Part shown: piece by piece, positions 55,284 to 64,000 of the stretch
How positions within the stretch are numbered: the stretch's first letter is position 1
How the letters are laid out: every line of letters begins with the position of its first letter
Assembly: GCF_021295345.1 (NCBI RefSeq)
Contig: NZ_JAIMJB010000021.1
Coordinates: 1-64,000 of the forward strand
Origin: Motilimonas eburnea
Lineage (GTDB): Bacteria > Pseudomonadota > Gammaproteobacteria > Enterobacterales > CBDFNC01
Length of the DNA stretch: 64,000 nt
Direction of reading: 5' to 3'
Made by a program: the position numbers and the translations under genes
The notes under the pieces: generated by a model
Databases searched by the model: none
What the model was told of the DNA's origin: nothing
Seen by the model: only the letters and a program-made list of their open reading frames with translations

Positions 55284-55457
55284 CTAATTGTTATCCTCCC
55301 CTTGTTTTGCCAAAAATTGACGTATAAAACGGCGAATTTCTCGAGCGGCGCTGGTGTCGAGCTCTTCACATAAGCTGACGAATTGATCGCGCTCAGTGCT
55401 ATTAATTCGGATCACCAATTGACTGTCTTTCTTCTTCACTTTTTTGGTATCTAGCAT
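55284..55457 (-). CDS. Ribbon-helix-helix-type small protein (57 residues)
   Basis: MLDTKKVKKKDSQLVIRINS is followed by TERDQFVSLCEELDTSAAREIRRFIRQF-type helices. A basic N-terminus, one beta strand (QLVIRI) and two helices match the Arc/CopG ribbon-helix-helix DNA-binding fold. AGGT lies nine bases upstream of the ATG. No toxin-like partner is seen; the next gene downstream is the 36-residue Lys-rich protein 44 bases away, perhaps cotranscribed. The 304 bases between this gene and yehS are AT-rich with no further gene visible. Confidence 0.6.
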   Translation of the reverse strand: MLDTKKVKKKDSQLVIRINSTERDQFVSLCEELDTSAAREIRRFIRQFLAKQGEDNN

Positions 55458-55761
55458 AAAGATAAACCTATGATAGCTAATGAATTAGCGCATAAAGTAA
55501 CCTGAAGTAAAGATAGTCGTTATGCCTATCTCTGGTACATCGCCTGTATATACATTAATCACCTTAATGGAGTGATAAAGCGATATCAAGCCAAAATAAA
55601 AATTTAATAAAACTGTAATATATATGAAGTGATGATGACATGCTTTTAGTAGCTTCGGTCTCTTTCAAACGTTTACAAAGCAGCCTCAAGCAAATGCGAT
55701 GCGGTATCGATAAAGCTCACTGTTTATGGTAATTTAGCCGGCCTAATTTACGGAGTTTTAT

Positions 55762-56226
55762 ATGATCCACAATCTTGTCTTACGTCGCCTGCGTTACGCA
55801 TTAAATTTAAAAGAAGCTGATATGCAACAGATCTTTGCGCTAGCCGGACACAAAATTAAACCGTTTTCGATTAGCTGCTTGTTAAAAAAAGAGGACGAAC
55901 AAGGCTATGTGGAGTGCACTGATGCGGTACTAGAAAAGTTCTTAGACGGCTTAATCATTCAACGTCGCGGCCCACGTGAAGGCGCTGCCCCAGCCCCTGC
56001 AGCGAGAATGAATAACAACTTAATTTTAAAGAAAATTCGTATTGCTCTCGAGCTTAAAGAAGATGATTTACTGACCATCATGGACAAGGCGGGCTTTGGC
56101 ATGTCAAGGCCAGAGATGAGTGCGCTATTTCGCAAATACAATTCACGCAACTATAAGCCATGTGGCGACCAATTACTGCGTAACTTCTTACACGGCATTT
56201 GCCAGCATTTACGGCCTAACAAATAA
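55762..56226 (+). CDS. yehS: DUF1456 family protein YehS
   Basis: 154 residues made of two copies of the about 68-residue DUF1456 unit: NLVLRRLRYALNLKEADMQQIF, and NLILKKIRIALELKEDDLLTIM after an Ala/Pro-rich hinge (GAAPAPAAR). Each copy ends with a KFLDGLI or NFLHGIC-type helix. This doubling is the family's standard form. Cytoplasmic, function unknown. GGAG precedes the ATG by seven bases. Confidence 0.9.
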   Translation: MIHNLVLRRLRYALNLKEADMQQIFALAGHKIKPFSISCLLKKEDEQGYVECTDAVLEKFLDGLIIQRRGPREGAAPAPAARMNNNLILKKIRIALELKEDDLLTIMDKAGFGMSRPEMSALFRKYNSRNYKPCGDQLLRNFLHGICQHLRPNK

Positions 56227-56249
56227 GCCGAGGGTTACCCCTTGTTTCA

Positions 56250-56281
56250 ATCTCGCCAACGGCAGGCTTAGCTGGCGAGAT
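56250..56281. terminator. Hairpin between convergent yehS and aqpZ
   Basis: ATCTCGCCA (56250-56258) and TGGCGAGAT (56273-56281) form a perfect 9-bp stem over a 14-base loop. It lies between two convergent genes but lacks a U run on either side. Confidence 0.4.
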
Positions 56282-56293
56282 CCCCATTCGGAT

Positions 56294-56992
56294 TTAGTTA
56301 TTGTCTGGTGCTAACCAGCGATAAACAATCCCAGCCAAGATAGCGCCAACAATCGGTGCCACCCAAAATAGCCATAATTGAGATACCGCCCAATCGCCGA
56401 CAAACAGTGCAGGGCCAGTGCTACGGGCAGGGTTAACCGACGTATTCGTGACAGGAATGCTCACTAAATGGATCAGCGTTAATGCAAGGCCAATTGGAAT
56501 ACCTGCGAAACCAGCTGGCGCCAATTTGTGGGTCGCTCCTAAAATAACGATTAAAAAGCCAAACGTCATCACTATTTCGGTGACTAAGGCGGCTGTTAAG
56601 CTATAGCCGCCCGGTGAGTGTTCGCCGTAACCATTACTGGCAAAACCGCCGCTTAAATCAAAGCCAGCTTGACCACTGGCAATCACATACAAAATAGCGG
56701 CACCTGCAATGGCACCTGCTACCTGTGCGAGAATATATGGGCCAAGCTCTTTGGCTGAGAAACGACCGCCTGCCCATAAACCAAATGATACGGCTGGGTT
56801 TAAATGACAACCCGATATATGGCCAATCGCAAACGCCATGGTTAAAACTGTTAAGCCAAACGCCAGTGACACTCCAAGTAGGCCGATACCCACTTCAGGA
56901 AAAGCGGCGGCTAACACTGCACTACCACAACCACCTAATACCAACCAAAGCGTACCGATAAATTCGGCCGCCATTTTTTTAGAAAGATCCAT
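56294..56992 (-). CDS. aqpZ: Aquaporin Z
   Basis: 232-residue six-helix water channel of the inner membrane. The two pore half-helices carry HLNPAVSFG and [12 protein letters not shown], so both NPA boxes and the selectivity Arg are present, and SGCHLNPA with TSVNPARS matches AqpZ rather than glycerol facilitators. Length fits E. coli AqpZ (231). Single gene, convergent with yehS. Confidence 0.95.
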   Translation of the reverse strand: MDLSKKMAAEFIGTLWLVLGGCGSAVLAAAFPEVGIGLLGVSLAFGLTVLTMAFAIGHISGCHLNPAVSFGLWAGGRFSAKELGPYILAQVAGAIAGAAILYVIASGQAGFDLSGGFASNGYGEHSPGGYSLTAALVTEIVMTFGFLIVILGATHKLAPAGFAGIPIGLALTLIHLVSIPVTNTSVNPARSTGPALFVGDWAVSQLWLFWVAPIVGAILAGIVYRWLAPDNN

Positions 56993-57215
56993 TTTTTAAC
57001 CTCATATCGATTAAGCACCTGCCTGATTTTGTTTTTATAAAGTATTGATGTTTTGTGTTAAGAGCAAGTTAAATATGGGAAAAAATGTACATTTTTCTTT
57101 TATATATTGTGGGACTGGGTGTTTGTAGCGGAAATGATTTTTTCAAATATGTCTTTTGTTTATATAGGGCGGCAAGTAAGACTGGCATTAAGGCCAGTCC
57201 AAAGGTGTGGCACTT

Positions 57216-57506
57216 TTATTTCTTTTTAGCATTAAAAGCAGCGAGTTGCGCCTCTGTAGCGGGTAATTGATGCTGCTCTTTCCATTGTGAGTAAGGCATT
57301 TTGTAAATCCACTCTCGCGCCTGGTCGTCGCTAAGCTCGACGTCCCTGGCTTGCGCTTCTGCTGCTAACCATTTACTCAAACAATTACGGCAAAAGTCGG
57401 CGGTGATCATCAGATCGATATTCTGAACTTCCTTATGCTGATCTAAATGATCCAATAAGCGACGAAATGCGGCCGCCTCTAATTCTGTTTTAGTGGATAA
57501 ATCCAT
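57216..57506 (-). CDS. DUF1244 domain protein
   Basis: 96 residues from ATG 57506 (GGAG six bases upstream; the ATG at 57518 overlaps that site). FRRLLDHLDQHKEVQNIDLMITADFCRNCLSKW is the DUF1244 core with conserved Cys-x-x-Cys (FCRNC), followed by AREWIYKMPYSQWKEQHQ. Small cytoplasmic helical protein found in many proteobacteria, of unknown function. A weak hairpin GACTGGC/GCCAGTC at 57180-57199 lies after its stop. Confidence 0.9.
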   Translation of the reverse strand: MDLSTKTELEAAAFRRLLDHLDQHKEVQNIDLMITADFCRNCLSKWLAAEAQARDVELSDDQAREWIYKMPYSQWKEQHQLPATEAQLAAFNAKKK

Positions 57507-57593
57507 GTGGTGCTCCATAATATTTGTTAAAGCTTAGGTTATCTTGGCCGATAACCTGATTACCCCAAATTGTGATGACGGTAACTCTAGTCC

Positions 57594-58091
57594 ATGATAA
57601 TTACGCCCCGAGCCTCAGCCCCAGATACGTACCTAGCTTACGCTAGCCCATCGGATTTGCCAAACAAACAGAAAACAGACAAGCAAGTTGGTCAAAGCGC
57701 GAGTCCATCTGCTAAAACAGCCGATGCAACCAGCTCATCACCAGTACAACAGTCGGTACAAGGGACAAGCAGTCGCTCAGATTCGTTGACACTTTCTGAA
57801 GAAGCCAAGGCCAGGTTACGAGAGGATCAACAAAGTAAACAAGGCGCGACTGAACGATTAAAAGATCAAATGTTGAGCAAACGTCAGCAAGAGTTAAGTA
57901 AAGGCAATAAAACCAACGAACAAGTGAAGCAAGAGCAAATTCAAGCAACAAAAGACGAAATTAAAAAAGTGAAAGAAGCCTTGCAAAAGCTTCAACATAA
58001 AGAAGGGGAAATGGTTGAGAAGCAACGGGATCAGCTTAACTTAGCTTTAGTGCAATTGAATACGCAGCTACTAGAGTTAATGCGCAGCTAA
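57594..58091 (+). CDS. Hypothetical low-complexity/coiled-coil protein
   Basis: 165 residues, not recognised. The N-terminal 60 residues are Ser/Gln/Pro-rich and probably disordered. SDSLTLSEEAKARL at about 62-75 is a motif I associate with small proteins in Shewanella-like genomes. The remainder is highly charged and Gln/Lys/Glu-rich with a strong coiled-coil pattern (EIKKVKEALQKLQHKEGEMV). No signal or membrane segment. Divergent from the DUF1244 gene and ended by a good terminator, which supports a real transcript. Confidence 0.65.
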   Translation: MIITPRASAPDTYLAYASPSDLPNKQKTDKQVGQSASPSAKTADATSSSPVQQSVQGTSSRSDSLTLSEEAKARLREDQQSKQGATERLKDQMLSKRQQELSKGNKTNEQVKQEQIQATKDEIKKVKEALQKLQHKEGEMVEKQRDQLNLALVQLNTQLLELMRS

Positions 58092-58141
58092 ATAGGGTCG
58101 TCATCACGTTTGCGGTCATAATTGTGCATAAAGAAATATAG

Positions 58142-58175
58142 AATAATAAGGGAGCCGATTGGCTCCCTTATTATT
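58142..58175. terminator. Bidirectional terminator between convergent genes
   Basis: AATAATAAGGGAGCC (58142-58156) and GGCTCCCTTATTATT (58161-58175) form a perfect 15-bp stem with loop GATT. The AT-rich outer part supplies U-rich tails in both directions. It serves the coiled-coil protein gene and the chitinase gene. Confidence 0.88.
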
Positions 58176-58214
58176 TATACCGTCGTCACTTAAACAGTGT
58201 TAGTTAAGCTTCGA

Positions 58215-60278
58215 TTACTGCTTCTTCCACACGCCCCATGGGCCAGTGGTTTCTGGGTTCTCACCACGTGTCCACCATTGAGCAGTGTAAGTCACACCGT
58301 TTACTTTCACAGTATCGCCAGTGTTGTAGATGGTGTTTTTGTTCCACGTTGTGTCACCAGTTTGTGGTGGTTGAGTTGGCTCAACTGTTGGTTCAGCTGT
58401 TGGCTCAACTGTTGGTGCAACTGTTGGCTCAGCTGTTGGTGCAACCGTTGGCTCAGCGGTAGGAGCAGTTGTTCCGCCACATGAGATCTCTTTCCAGAAC
58501 CAGTTAGTTGCCGTTGGAGACTCCCAAACGCCAGGGTTGTTTTGAGCTACAAAACATTTACCTAAGTAAGTGACTTGATCGCCATTGCTTACCTTAGTTT
58601 TACCCGGTTGCCATTGGATGAAGTCACCCGATGGTGGCTGAGTTGGCTCAGCCGTTGGTACTGGCGTAGGCTCAGCAGTTGGTACTGGTGTTGGCTCAGC
58701 CGTTGGTACTGGCGTAGGCTCAGCAGTTGGTACTGGTGTTGGCTCAGCCGTTGGTACTGGCGTAGGCTCAGCAGTTGGTACTGGTGTAGGCTCAGCCGTT
58801 GGTACTGGTGTAGGCTCAGCCGTTGGTTCAACACCTGGGCCTTGGATTAGCTTCCATGGGCCACCGTTACTAGGCTCATCGCCTTGGGTGTACCATTTCG
58901 CTTCATAAATGCTGCCACCAAACGATACTTTTTCGCCGCCTTTATAAACCTTGTTGGCTTCCCAGAATGGAACGCCGCCTACAGGTGGTTGGCTTGGCTC
59001 TGGTGTCACGTCAATCTTGTCAACCACGCGCACTTCTGGCCAGTTTTGATGTGATTCATAGAAGTTAGTCACACACTTCTCGTAATCACCCGGTACGAGC
59101 GCAGAGTAAGCCGTTTGGAAACCAACTAGCTCACATTCAAATGAGAAGTTACCTGGGCGATCAGGGTAGTATTTCCAGTTACCATCCCAGTTAGTGTAAA
59201 GCACGTCGGTTGCGCCGTTTAGGTTTAAGCTACCGTACGGAAGTTGTTGGTAACAGGTGTTCTTCTCGTCGGCTTCGATTGGAATTTGGTAATGCTCAGA
59301 TAACCCTTCCCAGTAACGAATACGGTTAACTGGCTGACCTTTGTTTTTGTTTTGCTCACCACATTCAATGCCGCCGTTAATCACGTTGATGGTAGTACCA
59401 AAACCGTAACCAATGCCTGCGTCGATTTCACGTTGTGACGGTACCCAAGTACGGTCGATAACGTGCAGCATAGCTGGCTTGGGTGCTTGCGGTGTTAGGA
59501 AGAACCAAATAGCAGAAGCTAGGTTTAACCAAGAATCAGCCACTAGACCTGGGTTATCAAGTAGTACGGTTGCATCACCGTCGTACATCACTTCAGAGAA
59601 GGCGCCGTAGTTGAAGTGGTAAGAAAGCTGTTTCGCACCACGGCCAAAGTAACCTTGACCAGCAGCACATGGCCAGCGTTTGTTTTGCCAATCGTTTTGA
59701 CCACAACCTGTGGTGTAACCCGCTTGGCCTTCAGACCAGCCCATTTCACGAACGTGTACTAGCGCTTGTTGCCACTCTTCTAAACCTAGTGGGTTATCCC
59801 ATAGGTTATCTTTAGCGATGTGGCCGCCCGTTTCTTGTGAGAAGTGAGCAAATGCGGTGATGATAGATTTTTTACAGATGGCATCTGAATCACGGCCATC
59901 GGTGTATTCGCCACAAAATGCGGGGAATTTACCAATTGCACGTAGGAAACGAGTGTAAGTGTATTCGGGTGCGGCCATGGCTGTTAGGAAGTCCCACTCA
60001 GCCAGTGGGAAAACACGCTCAACGCGTTTTACGTTTTCTGGGTTTGAAGCCAGACCGGGCTCGATAGCTTCAACGATAGTATTTGAGCGAGTACGTAATG
60101 CTTGTGCCCACACGTCATACATCGGATTTTGCGTCTTAGCGTCTTCAGCCGCTTGGATTTCAGCCTTAGATACGATGTAGCCAGTTGGGTTGAGTGGATC
60201 GGGCTGTGGGTTCATTGCAAAACTGTTTGCTGCAATACCACAACCAACCATTACGGTCAGTAGCTTTAATTTAAACAT
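58215..60278 (-). CDS. Secreted GH19 chitinase with three CBM5/12-like modules
   Basis: 687 residues. Signal peptide 1-21. Catalytic GH19-type domain about 80-440 with the acid E149 in [24 protein letters not shown] (212-225) and [12 protein letters not shown]. Then a CBM5/12 module ([17 protein letters not shown]), a long Pro/Thr/Glu linker of tandem PTAEPTPV units, a second, more divergent module ([13 protein letters not shown]), another linker (PTAEPTVA units) and a C-terminal CBM5/12 ([17 protein letters not shown]). It hydrolyses chitin in an endo fashion in family precedent. The linkers match those of the astacin, M4 protease and metallophosphoesterase in this window, so all four probably act on the same insoluble substrate. 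AAGGAC lies before the ATG. Confidence 0.93.
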   Translation of the reverse strand: MFKLKLLTVMVGCGIAANSFAMNPQPDPLNPTGYIVSKAEIQAAEDAKTQNPMYDVWAQALRTRSNTIVEAIEPGLASNPENVKRVERVFPLAEWDFLTAMAAPEYTYTRFLRAIGKFPAFCGEYTDGRDSDAICKKSIITAFAHFSQETGGHIAKDNLWDNPLGLEEWQQALVHVREMGWSEGQAGYTTGCGQNDWQNKRWPCAAGQGYFGRGAKQLSYHFNYGAFSEVMYDGDATVLLDNPGLVADSWLNLASAIWFFLTPQAPKPAMLHVIDRTWVPSQREIDAGIGYGFGTTINVINGGIECGEQNKNKGQPVNRIRYWEGLSEHYQIPIEADEKNTCYQQLPYGSLNLNGATDVLYTNWDGNWKYYPDRPGNFSFECELVGFQTAYSALVPGDYEKCVTNFYESHQNWPEVRVVDKIDVTPEPSQPPVGGVPFWEANKVYKGGEKVSFGGSIYEAKWYTQGDEPSNGGPWKLIQGPGVEPTAEPTPVPTAEPTPVPTAEPTPVPTAEPTPVPTAEPTPVPTAEPTPVPTAEPTPVPTAEPTQPPSGDFIQWQPGKTKVSNGDQVTYLGKCFVAQNNPGVWESPTATNWFWKEISCGGTTAPTAEPTVAPTAEPTVAPTVEPTAEPTVEPTQPPQTGDTTWNKNTIYNTGDTVKVNGVTYTAQWWTRGENPETTGPWGVWKKQ
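58645..58826 (-). repeat. 24-bp minisatellite in the chitinase linker
   Basis: Seven consecutive 24-bp units (58645-58812) plus a partial eighth, each GGCTCAGC, then C or A, then GTTGGTACTGG and a short variable end, encode the eight-residue PTAEPTPV repeat. Near-identity at third positions points to recent slippage or unequal exchange, so copy number may vary between strains. Confidence 0.92.
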
Positions 60279-60913
60279 GGTATGTCCTTATAAGTTTACC
60301 TAAAAAGGTAAGTTCCATTGCAAGCGTGCTTAGGTAATCCAAGCATAAGCCTTATTAGGCAAGGTGATGGTCGTGCAGCAGGACAGATTGGTGGACAAAC
60401 CAGCGGTATAACGCGATTGCATATAAAGCGCATGGCAGTATTAAGCCTATCCTTGCTTACATTTGAAACCAGCAATCATCCTGAGAGCTTGGTAACGGTT
60501 CCATTTTCTTGCTTAATAGACCAAATATAGATGTTGTCACCATCTTGGTGCAATCTGAATTGTGCCTGAGTTTGAGCTAGATCCAATTTAGGGGCAATAT
60601 TGATTGAGATTTATGATTTTTACATATCAACTTTTAGTAATATCCACTCAATTAGCTCATTTTGGCAGCAAATATCACTGTTGTGAGGCATCTCTGTTCA
60701 TTTCCATGAGCCGATTGCTTAAATCATCAAATGCTTTAATTATTGGCATCTTTAGCTATCTTTAAGATAAATGGAAACAGTGATGTAAAGATTAGCTAAA
60801 TACTGTGAATAATTTACTTTTATATCAGTATTTGCGATTAATTTGCCAGGGGAATAAAGGTATTCTATGCCTCTGAACCTTTTCGCCATTTAGCCATAAT
60901 GGAATGCTCAACT
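60279..60913. other. 635-base intergenic region without a recognised gene
   Basis: Divergent region between the chitinase and chemoreceptor genes, AT-rich toward the chemoreceptor. A reading frame at 60318-60530 has no ribosome-binding site and low plausibility. It must hold both promoters; no FNR site or RNA gene was recognised. Confidence 0.4.
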
Positions 60914-62839
60914 ATGCTAACAAAAATCAAGCAGTCATTATTACTGCAAGTCATTCTCGCTGTGTTTATTCTTGTTGCGATGCAAACCTTCTTTTCGATT
61001 TCATTTACTGAAAGTCGGGTCTCAAGTTTGGTCGGTGAGCTGCAGCAAAAGTTAAATGAATCCTCGCAGATGCTTGATAGTGAATTAAGTGAAGCGCGCC
61101 AAGAGAGCCAACATGCCCTTGAAGCGATGGCGCAAAACACCCACCAAGCCTTGAGCCTTAGTTTAAAACAGCAGCTGAATGAAAAGCAGAAAAACATGAC
61201 GGTGTTGCTTGATCACAATGCGAAGGCCAGTGCTGATGGCATGGCCACGATGCTGGCGTCGATCTCTCCGCAAGCCATTTTAGATCGTGACATGCCAAAA
61301 TTAACGGAGCTTGTGCGGGCGGCGCATCAAAACAGCAGTGTGGTGTTCGCCACTTTTTATGATGATAAAGGACGCTACCTAACCCGTTATTTAAACAATG
61401 CAAATCCATTAGTGGCGCAATTGATCAAACAAGGTAAAGGGCAGCGACGGATGGAAAAGCTGCTAAATGGTGCGCAAACCAATGACAATATCTACCTAGC
61501 CCAAACTGAGATCGATCATGAGGGCCGTAATTTGGGTAAATTAATCATCGCGTTAGACAAAACCCAGCAAAACCAGATGATTGAGAAAACAGAAGTTGAA
61601 TTCAAACAGCTCATTAGCGACAGTGCCCAGCAAGTTGAACAGATCATCAGTGAACAATCTCAGGTTAACCAAAACAAACTCGCTGCCAGTTTTAAAGAAG
61701 TGAATGACAGTAACGCGCAATTGATCAGAGAGATCGACAGCGAAATGAGTCGTGCCTCGAGCGCGTTAGTCCTTAATCTGACTTGGGTGATGTTGGCGTT
61801 AGGGTTCGTGATGCTGGTGGCATTATCTTTCATTATCATCAACCGCATTTTGGCCAAGGTGAAAGTGCTGACCAAGGCGTTAGGCGAACTTGCCAAAGGC
61901 GGCGGTGACTTAACCCAGCAAATAAATATTAACAGTGAAGATGAAATTGGCTTGATGGCGAAAAGCGTAAATCAATTTTTGGCCAAAACCCGCAATTTGA
62001 TCATCAATGCTAACCAAGCGGCAGACAATACCACACGCCAAGTCAACACCATGATGCAAAGTAGCAATGAAGTGGACCAAGCCGTACATCGTCAAAAGCA
62101 AGAAATTGCCCAAGTGAGCCAAGCCATGGCCGAGGTGACTCGGGCCATTGAACAAGAGAGCGTGAGCATTCAAGCGGCACTTGAAAATATCGACAGCGTG
62201 AAATCCGACTCTCAAGACAGTGGTGTGATAGCGGAGCAAGTCACCAAGCAAATCAACATGCTCGTTAGTAAGGTGGAACAAGCCAATCAGCGGGTGATGA
62301 AATTTGATGAGCTGAGCGTACAAATTGGCAGCGTGTTAGATGTGATCCAAGGCATTGCCGAGCAAACCAACTTGTTGGCTTTAAATGCTGCGATAGAAGC
62401 CGCTCGTGCTGGCGAAAGTGGCCGTGGCTTTGCGGTGGTAGCCGACGAAGTACGCGCACTGGCCAGTAAAACCCGCGAATCAACGGAAGAGATTCAATCG
62501 AGCATTGAGCGCTTGCAAAATGAATCGAAAGGCCTAGTGACTGTGATTGAAGCGGCGGCCACCGATGCCAAGCAAAGCATGGATGAAATCGGTCGCTCCG
62601 ATGCCATTCAACATAGTTTGCGTCATGCCATCCAAGGTCTCTATGACATGATCAACTCCATCGCTGCCATGGCCGAAGAGCAAACGGCCGTGGCGAATGA
62701 TGTTAACGCCAGTACCGAGCGAATGAATGATGAATCTGAGCAATCCTTGTTGGCCGTGGCTCGTTCTAGTGAGGTGATTGCGCAGTTACAAACCCTATCG
62801 TCGGATCTCAAGCAAACCATGTCAGCGTTTAAGGTTTAG
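60914..62839 (+). CDS. Methyl-accepting chemotaxis protein with unclassified sensor region
   Basis: 641 residues from ATG 60914; an in-frame ATG at 60899 is the alternative. N-terminal membrane helix about 9-30; periplasmic region about 31-290 that is helical at both ends, with a central part ([20 protein letters not shown]) like a single-Cache fold; second membrane helix about 293-317; HAMP; signalling domain with [20 protein letters not shown] and methylation-type helices. It ends TMSAFKV with no CheR tether. The ligand is not deducible. It is divergent from the chitinase gene, so a role in approaching chitin or its products is possible (inference). Confidence 0.9.
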   Translation: MLTKIKQSLLLQVILAVFILVAMQTFFSISFTESRVSSLVGELQQKLNESSQMLDSELSEARQESQHALEAMAQNTHQALSLSLKQQLNEKQKNMTVLLDHNAKASADGMATMLASISPQAILDRDMPKLTELVRAAHQNSSVVFATFYDDKGRYLTRYLNNANPLVAQLIKQGKGQRRMEKLLNGAQTNDNIYLAQTEIDHEGRNLGKLIIALDKTQQNQMIEKTEVEFKQLISDSAQQVEQIISEQSQVNQNKLAASFKEVNDSNAQLIREIDSEMSRASSALVLNLTWVMLALGFVMLVALSFIIINRILAKVKVLTKALGELAKGGGDLTQQININSEDEIGLMAKSVNQFLAKTRNLIINANQAADNTTRQVNTMMQSSNEVDQAVHRQKQEIAQVSQAMAEVTRAIEQESVSIQAALENIDSVKSDSQDSGVIAEQVTKQINMLVSKVEQANQRVMKFDELSVQIGSVLDVIQGIAEQTNLLALNAAIEAARAGESGRGFAVVADEVRALASKTRESTEEIQSSIERLQNESKGLVTVIEAAATDAKQSMDEIGRSDAIQHSLRHAIQGLYDMINSIAAMAEEQTAVANDVNASTERMNDESEQSLLAVARSSEVIAQLQTLSSDLKQTMSAFKV

Positions 62840-62861
62840 TTTACATAACGTGTTTGCCTGA

Positions 62862-64000
62862 TCAGGATGCCAGTAGCGCTGGCATGATCGTCACCGTTAC
62901 TAATGTGATAAGAAGGATGGCCACTAAATTGAGGAATAAGCCGGCCTTTACCATGTCGCTTATCTTTAATTCTCCAGAGCCAAACACAATGGCATTAGGT
63001 GGCGTGGCGACAGGCATCATGAAGGCACAGCTTGCCGCTAGGGCACCAGGTACGACCCAAGATAAAGGGCTGCCCGTGAATGTAACGGCGACAGGCCCTA
63101 GTAAGGGTAAAAAGCCAGCCGCGGTAGCACTGTTACTGGTGATTTCGGTAAGGAAGGTAATCGCAGCGGTAACCAATAATATACCAATAATCAGATTGAC
63201 CGTTGTTAATTGCTTCATGTACGTCGCAATATAATCAGCGAGGCCCGATGTTTGCACCTGTACGGCTAACGCTAGGCCTCCGCCAAATAACAGCAATACG
63301 CCCCAAGGAACTTTTTGCGCTGTTTGCCAATCGAGGATCCGCTCATCAGTGTCTGGATTGGCAGGCAAAATAAATAAGGCTAAGGCTGCCATTAAAGCGA
63401 TACTGGTGTCGGAAATGTTTAAGCCGCTCAGTTGACTAAGATAAGGGCGCAATAGCCAACCTGATGCTGTAAAAATAAATACCCAAAGCACTCTATGTTC
63501 AGCCCGTGACATCGGGCCAAGCATGTTAAGCTGTTGAGAAAGCAATGACTTCCCAGAAACGGTCGGGCAGTTGTTCACTTTAAAATGGATGTGAGCAAGC
63601 CAGAACCAAGCACACAATAGCAGCAGGCAAGAGAGGGGAAAGCCAACTTGCATCCACTGTGCAAAACCAAGCTGTATATCAAAATTTTCAGCTAAATATG
63701 CCGCCATCAAGGCGTTGGGTGGTGTGCCAATTAAGGTGGCGATACCGCCGATACTGGCAGAATATGCAATCCCTAATAGCATCGCCTTAGCATATACATC
63801 ATCGGCTGCATCCTTCGTTTTCACCATATTGATTATGGATAATGCAATGGGCAGCATCATGACCGCAGTAGCTGTGTTGGACATCCACATAGATAAAAAG
63901 GCGGTAATCAGCATCATGGCCAATAGCTGCTGGCTGGGTGTGTTACTGGCCAAAAGGAGTGTTTTTAGGGCAATGCGTTTATGCAGTTGCCATTTTTCCA
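62862..64000 (-). CDS. DASS-family (SLC13) sodium/carboxylate symporter, 5' end outside the window
   Basis: At least 379 residues are visible. The frame stays open through 63953 (only an internal TTG) to the window edge, reading EKWQLHKRIALKTLLLASNT before the conserved MSNTATAVMMLPIA. The two SNT/SNS-type ion-binding motifs (MSNTATAV and TSNSATAA) and two TPPNA loops are characteristic of DASS transporters that import succinate, malate or related anions with sodium. The missing part is the N-terminal helices. It is convergent with the chemoreceptor gene, 22 bases apart. Substrate is inferred from family only. Confidence 0.88.
   Translation of the reverse strand, partial: EKWQLHKRIALKTLLLASNTPSQQLLAMMLITAFLSMWMSNTATAVMMLPIALSIINMVKTKDAADDVYAKAMLLGIAYSASIGGIATLIGTPPNALMAAYLAENFDIQLGFAQWMQVGFPLSCLLLLCAWFWLAHIHFKVNNCPTVSGKSLLSQQLNMLGPMSRAEHRVLWVFIFTASGWLLRPYLSQLSGLNISDTSIALMAALALFILPANPDTDERILDWQTAQKVPWGVLLLFGGGLALAVQVQTSGLADYIATYMKQLTTVNLIIGILLVTAAITFLTEITSNSATAAGFLPLLGPVAVTFTGSPLSWVVPGALAASCAFMMPVATPPNAIVFGSGELKISDMVKAGLFLNLVAILLITLVTVTIMPALLAS

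Noticed and set aside
58575-58850. Frames rich in WYWCWLSR and LSLHQYQR repeats on both strands
   Set aside because: Alternate-frame readings of the 24-bp minisatellite inside the chitinase gene; the in-frame reading gives the normal Pro/Thr linker.
60318-60530. 70-codon plus-strand frame in the chitinase/chemoreceptor gap
   Set aside because: No ribosome-binding site and no recognisable composition or motif; probably chance.
62862-63953. A complete transporter gene starting at TTG 63953
   Set aside because: The frame continues upstream to the window edge with typical DASS sequence, so the TTG is internal and the gene is cut by the window.

Overview
The window reads as a chromosomal segment of a marine gammaproteobacterium of the Alteromonadales, most like Shewanella or a close relative. 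The evidence is the gene order gltX - tRNA-Val cluster, yfbV next to ackA-pta, and pflB/pflA/ycaO, together with cydABX, several chemoreceptors and secreted chitin-binding enzymes. This is inferred from gene content and order; no database search was possible. No phage, integron, CRISPR array, rRNA operon or intact insertion sequence is visible.

Layout. (1) 1-2410: gltX on the minus strand, then six tRNA-Val(UAC) genes behind a strong promoter with a GC-rich discriminator. (2) 2569-9721: housekeeping and envelope genes: a ClsC-like cardiolipin synthase, a Tag-family protein, an NhaP-type antiporter, yfcH, tqsA, an RlmI-like methyltransferase and a small protein, plus a 310-bp MITE-like element at 8262-8571. 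(3) 10036-21845: fermentation and microaerobic respiration: pta and ackA, yfbV, then a GbsR-type regulator with cydA-cydB-cydX-cydD-cydC. The cyd locus is preceded by a perfect FNR-type site and a perfect 32-bp palindrome. (4) 21984-25508: an amino-acid-type chemoreceptor, a COG3235-type membrane protein and pflA. (5) 25988-49858: a 24-kb block lying between pflA and pflB, which are normally neighbours. It holds a haem-binding membrane protein with a DUF1566 partner, three secreted hydrolases carrying CBM5/12-type chitin-binding modules (purple-acid-phosphatase-like, astacin, thermolysin-like), two large hybrid two-component regulators, a lipoprotein esterase, and redox and organic-peroxide genes (GST, two DoxX, LysR, Ohr/OhrR). 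(6) 50035-54931: pflB and ycaO; the place where focA usually sits holds only a long leader with a 67-codon reading frame. (7) 55129-64000: small proteins, yehS, aqpZ, a DUF1244 protein, a GH19 chitinase with chitin-binding modules, a second chemoreceptor and a DASS-family carboxylate transporter that runs off the window end.

How the genes fit together. Pyruvate-formate lyase, its activase, Pta and AckA form the anaerobic pyruvate-to-acetate route, and cytochrome bd serves low-oxygen respiration. Both sets are preceded by FNR-type sites. The four CBM5/12 enzymes share Pro-Thr-rich linkers and look like a secreted programme for attacking chitin-protein material.

The most unusual observation is the regulator pair. 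The protein at 43497-47465 is a complete hybrid sensor kinase of the propeller/Y_Y_Y/HisKA/HATPase/REC/AraC type. Its near-equal-length paralogue at 32684-36631 has the same layout, but the phospho-accepting His is Asn and the ATP-binding boxes are gone, while sensor and DNA-binding ends look intact. It is a candidate pseudokinase regulator.
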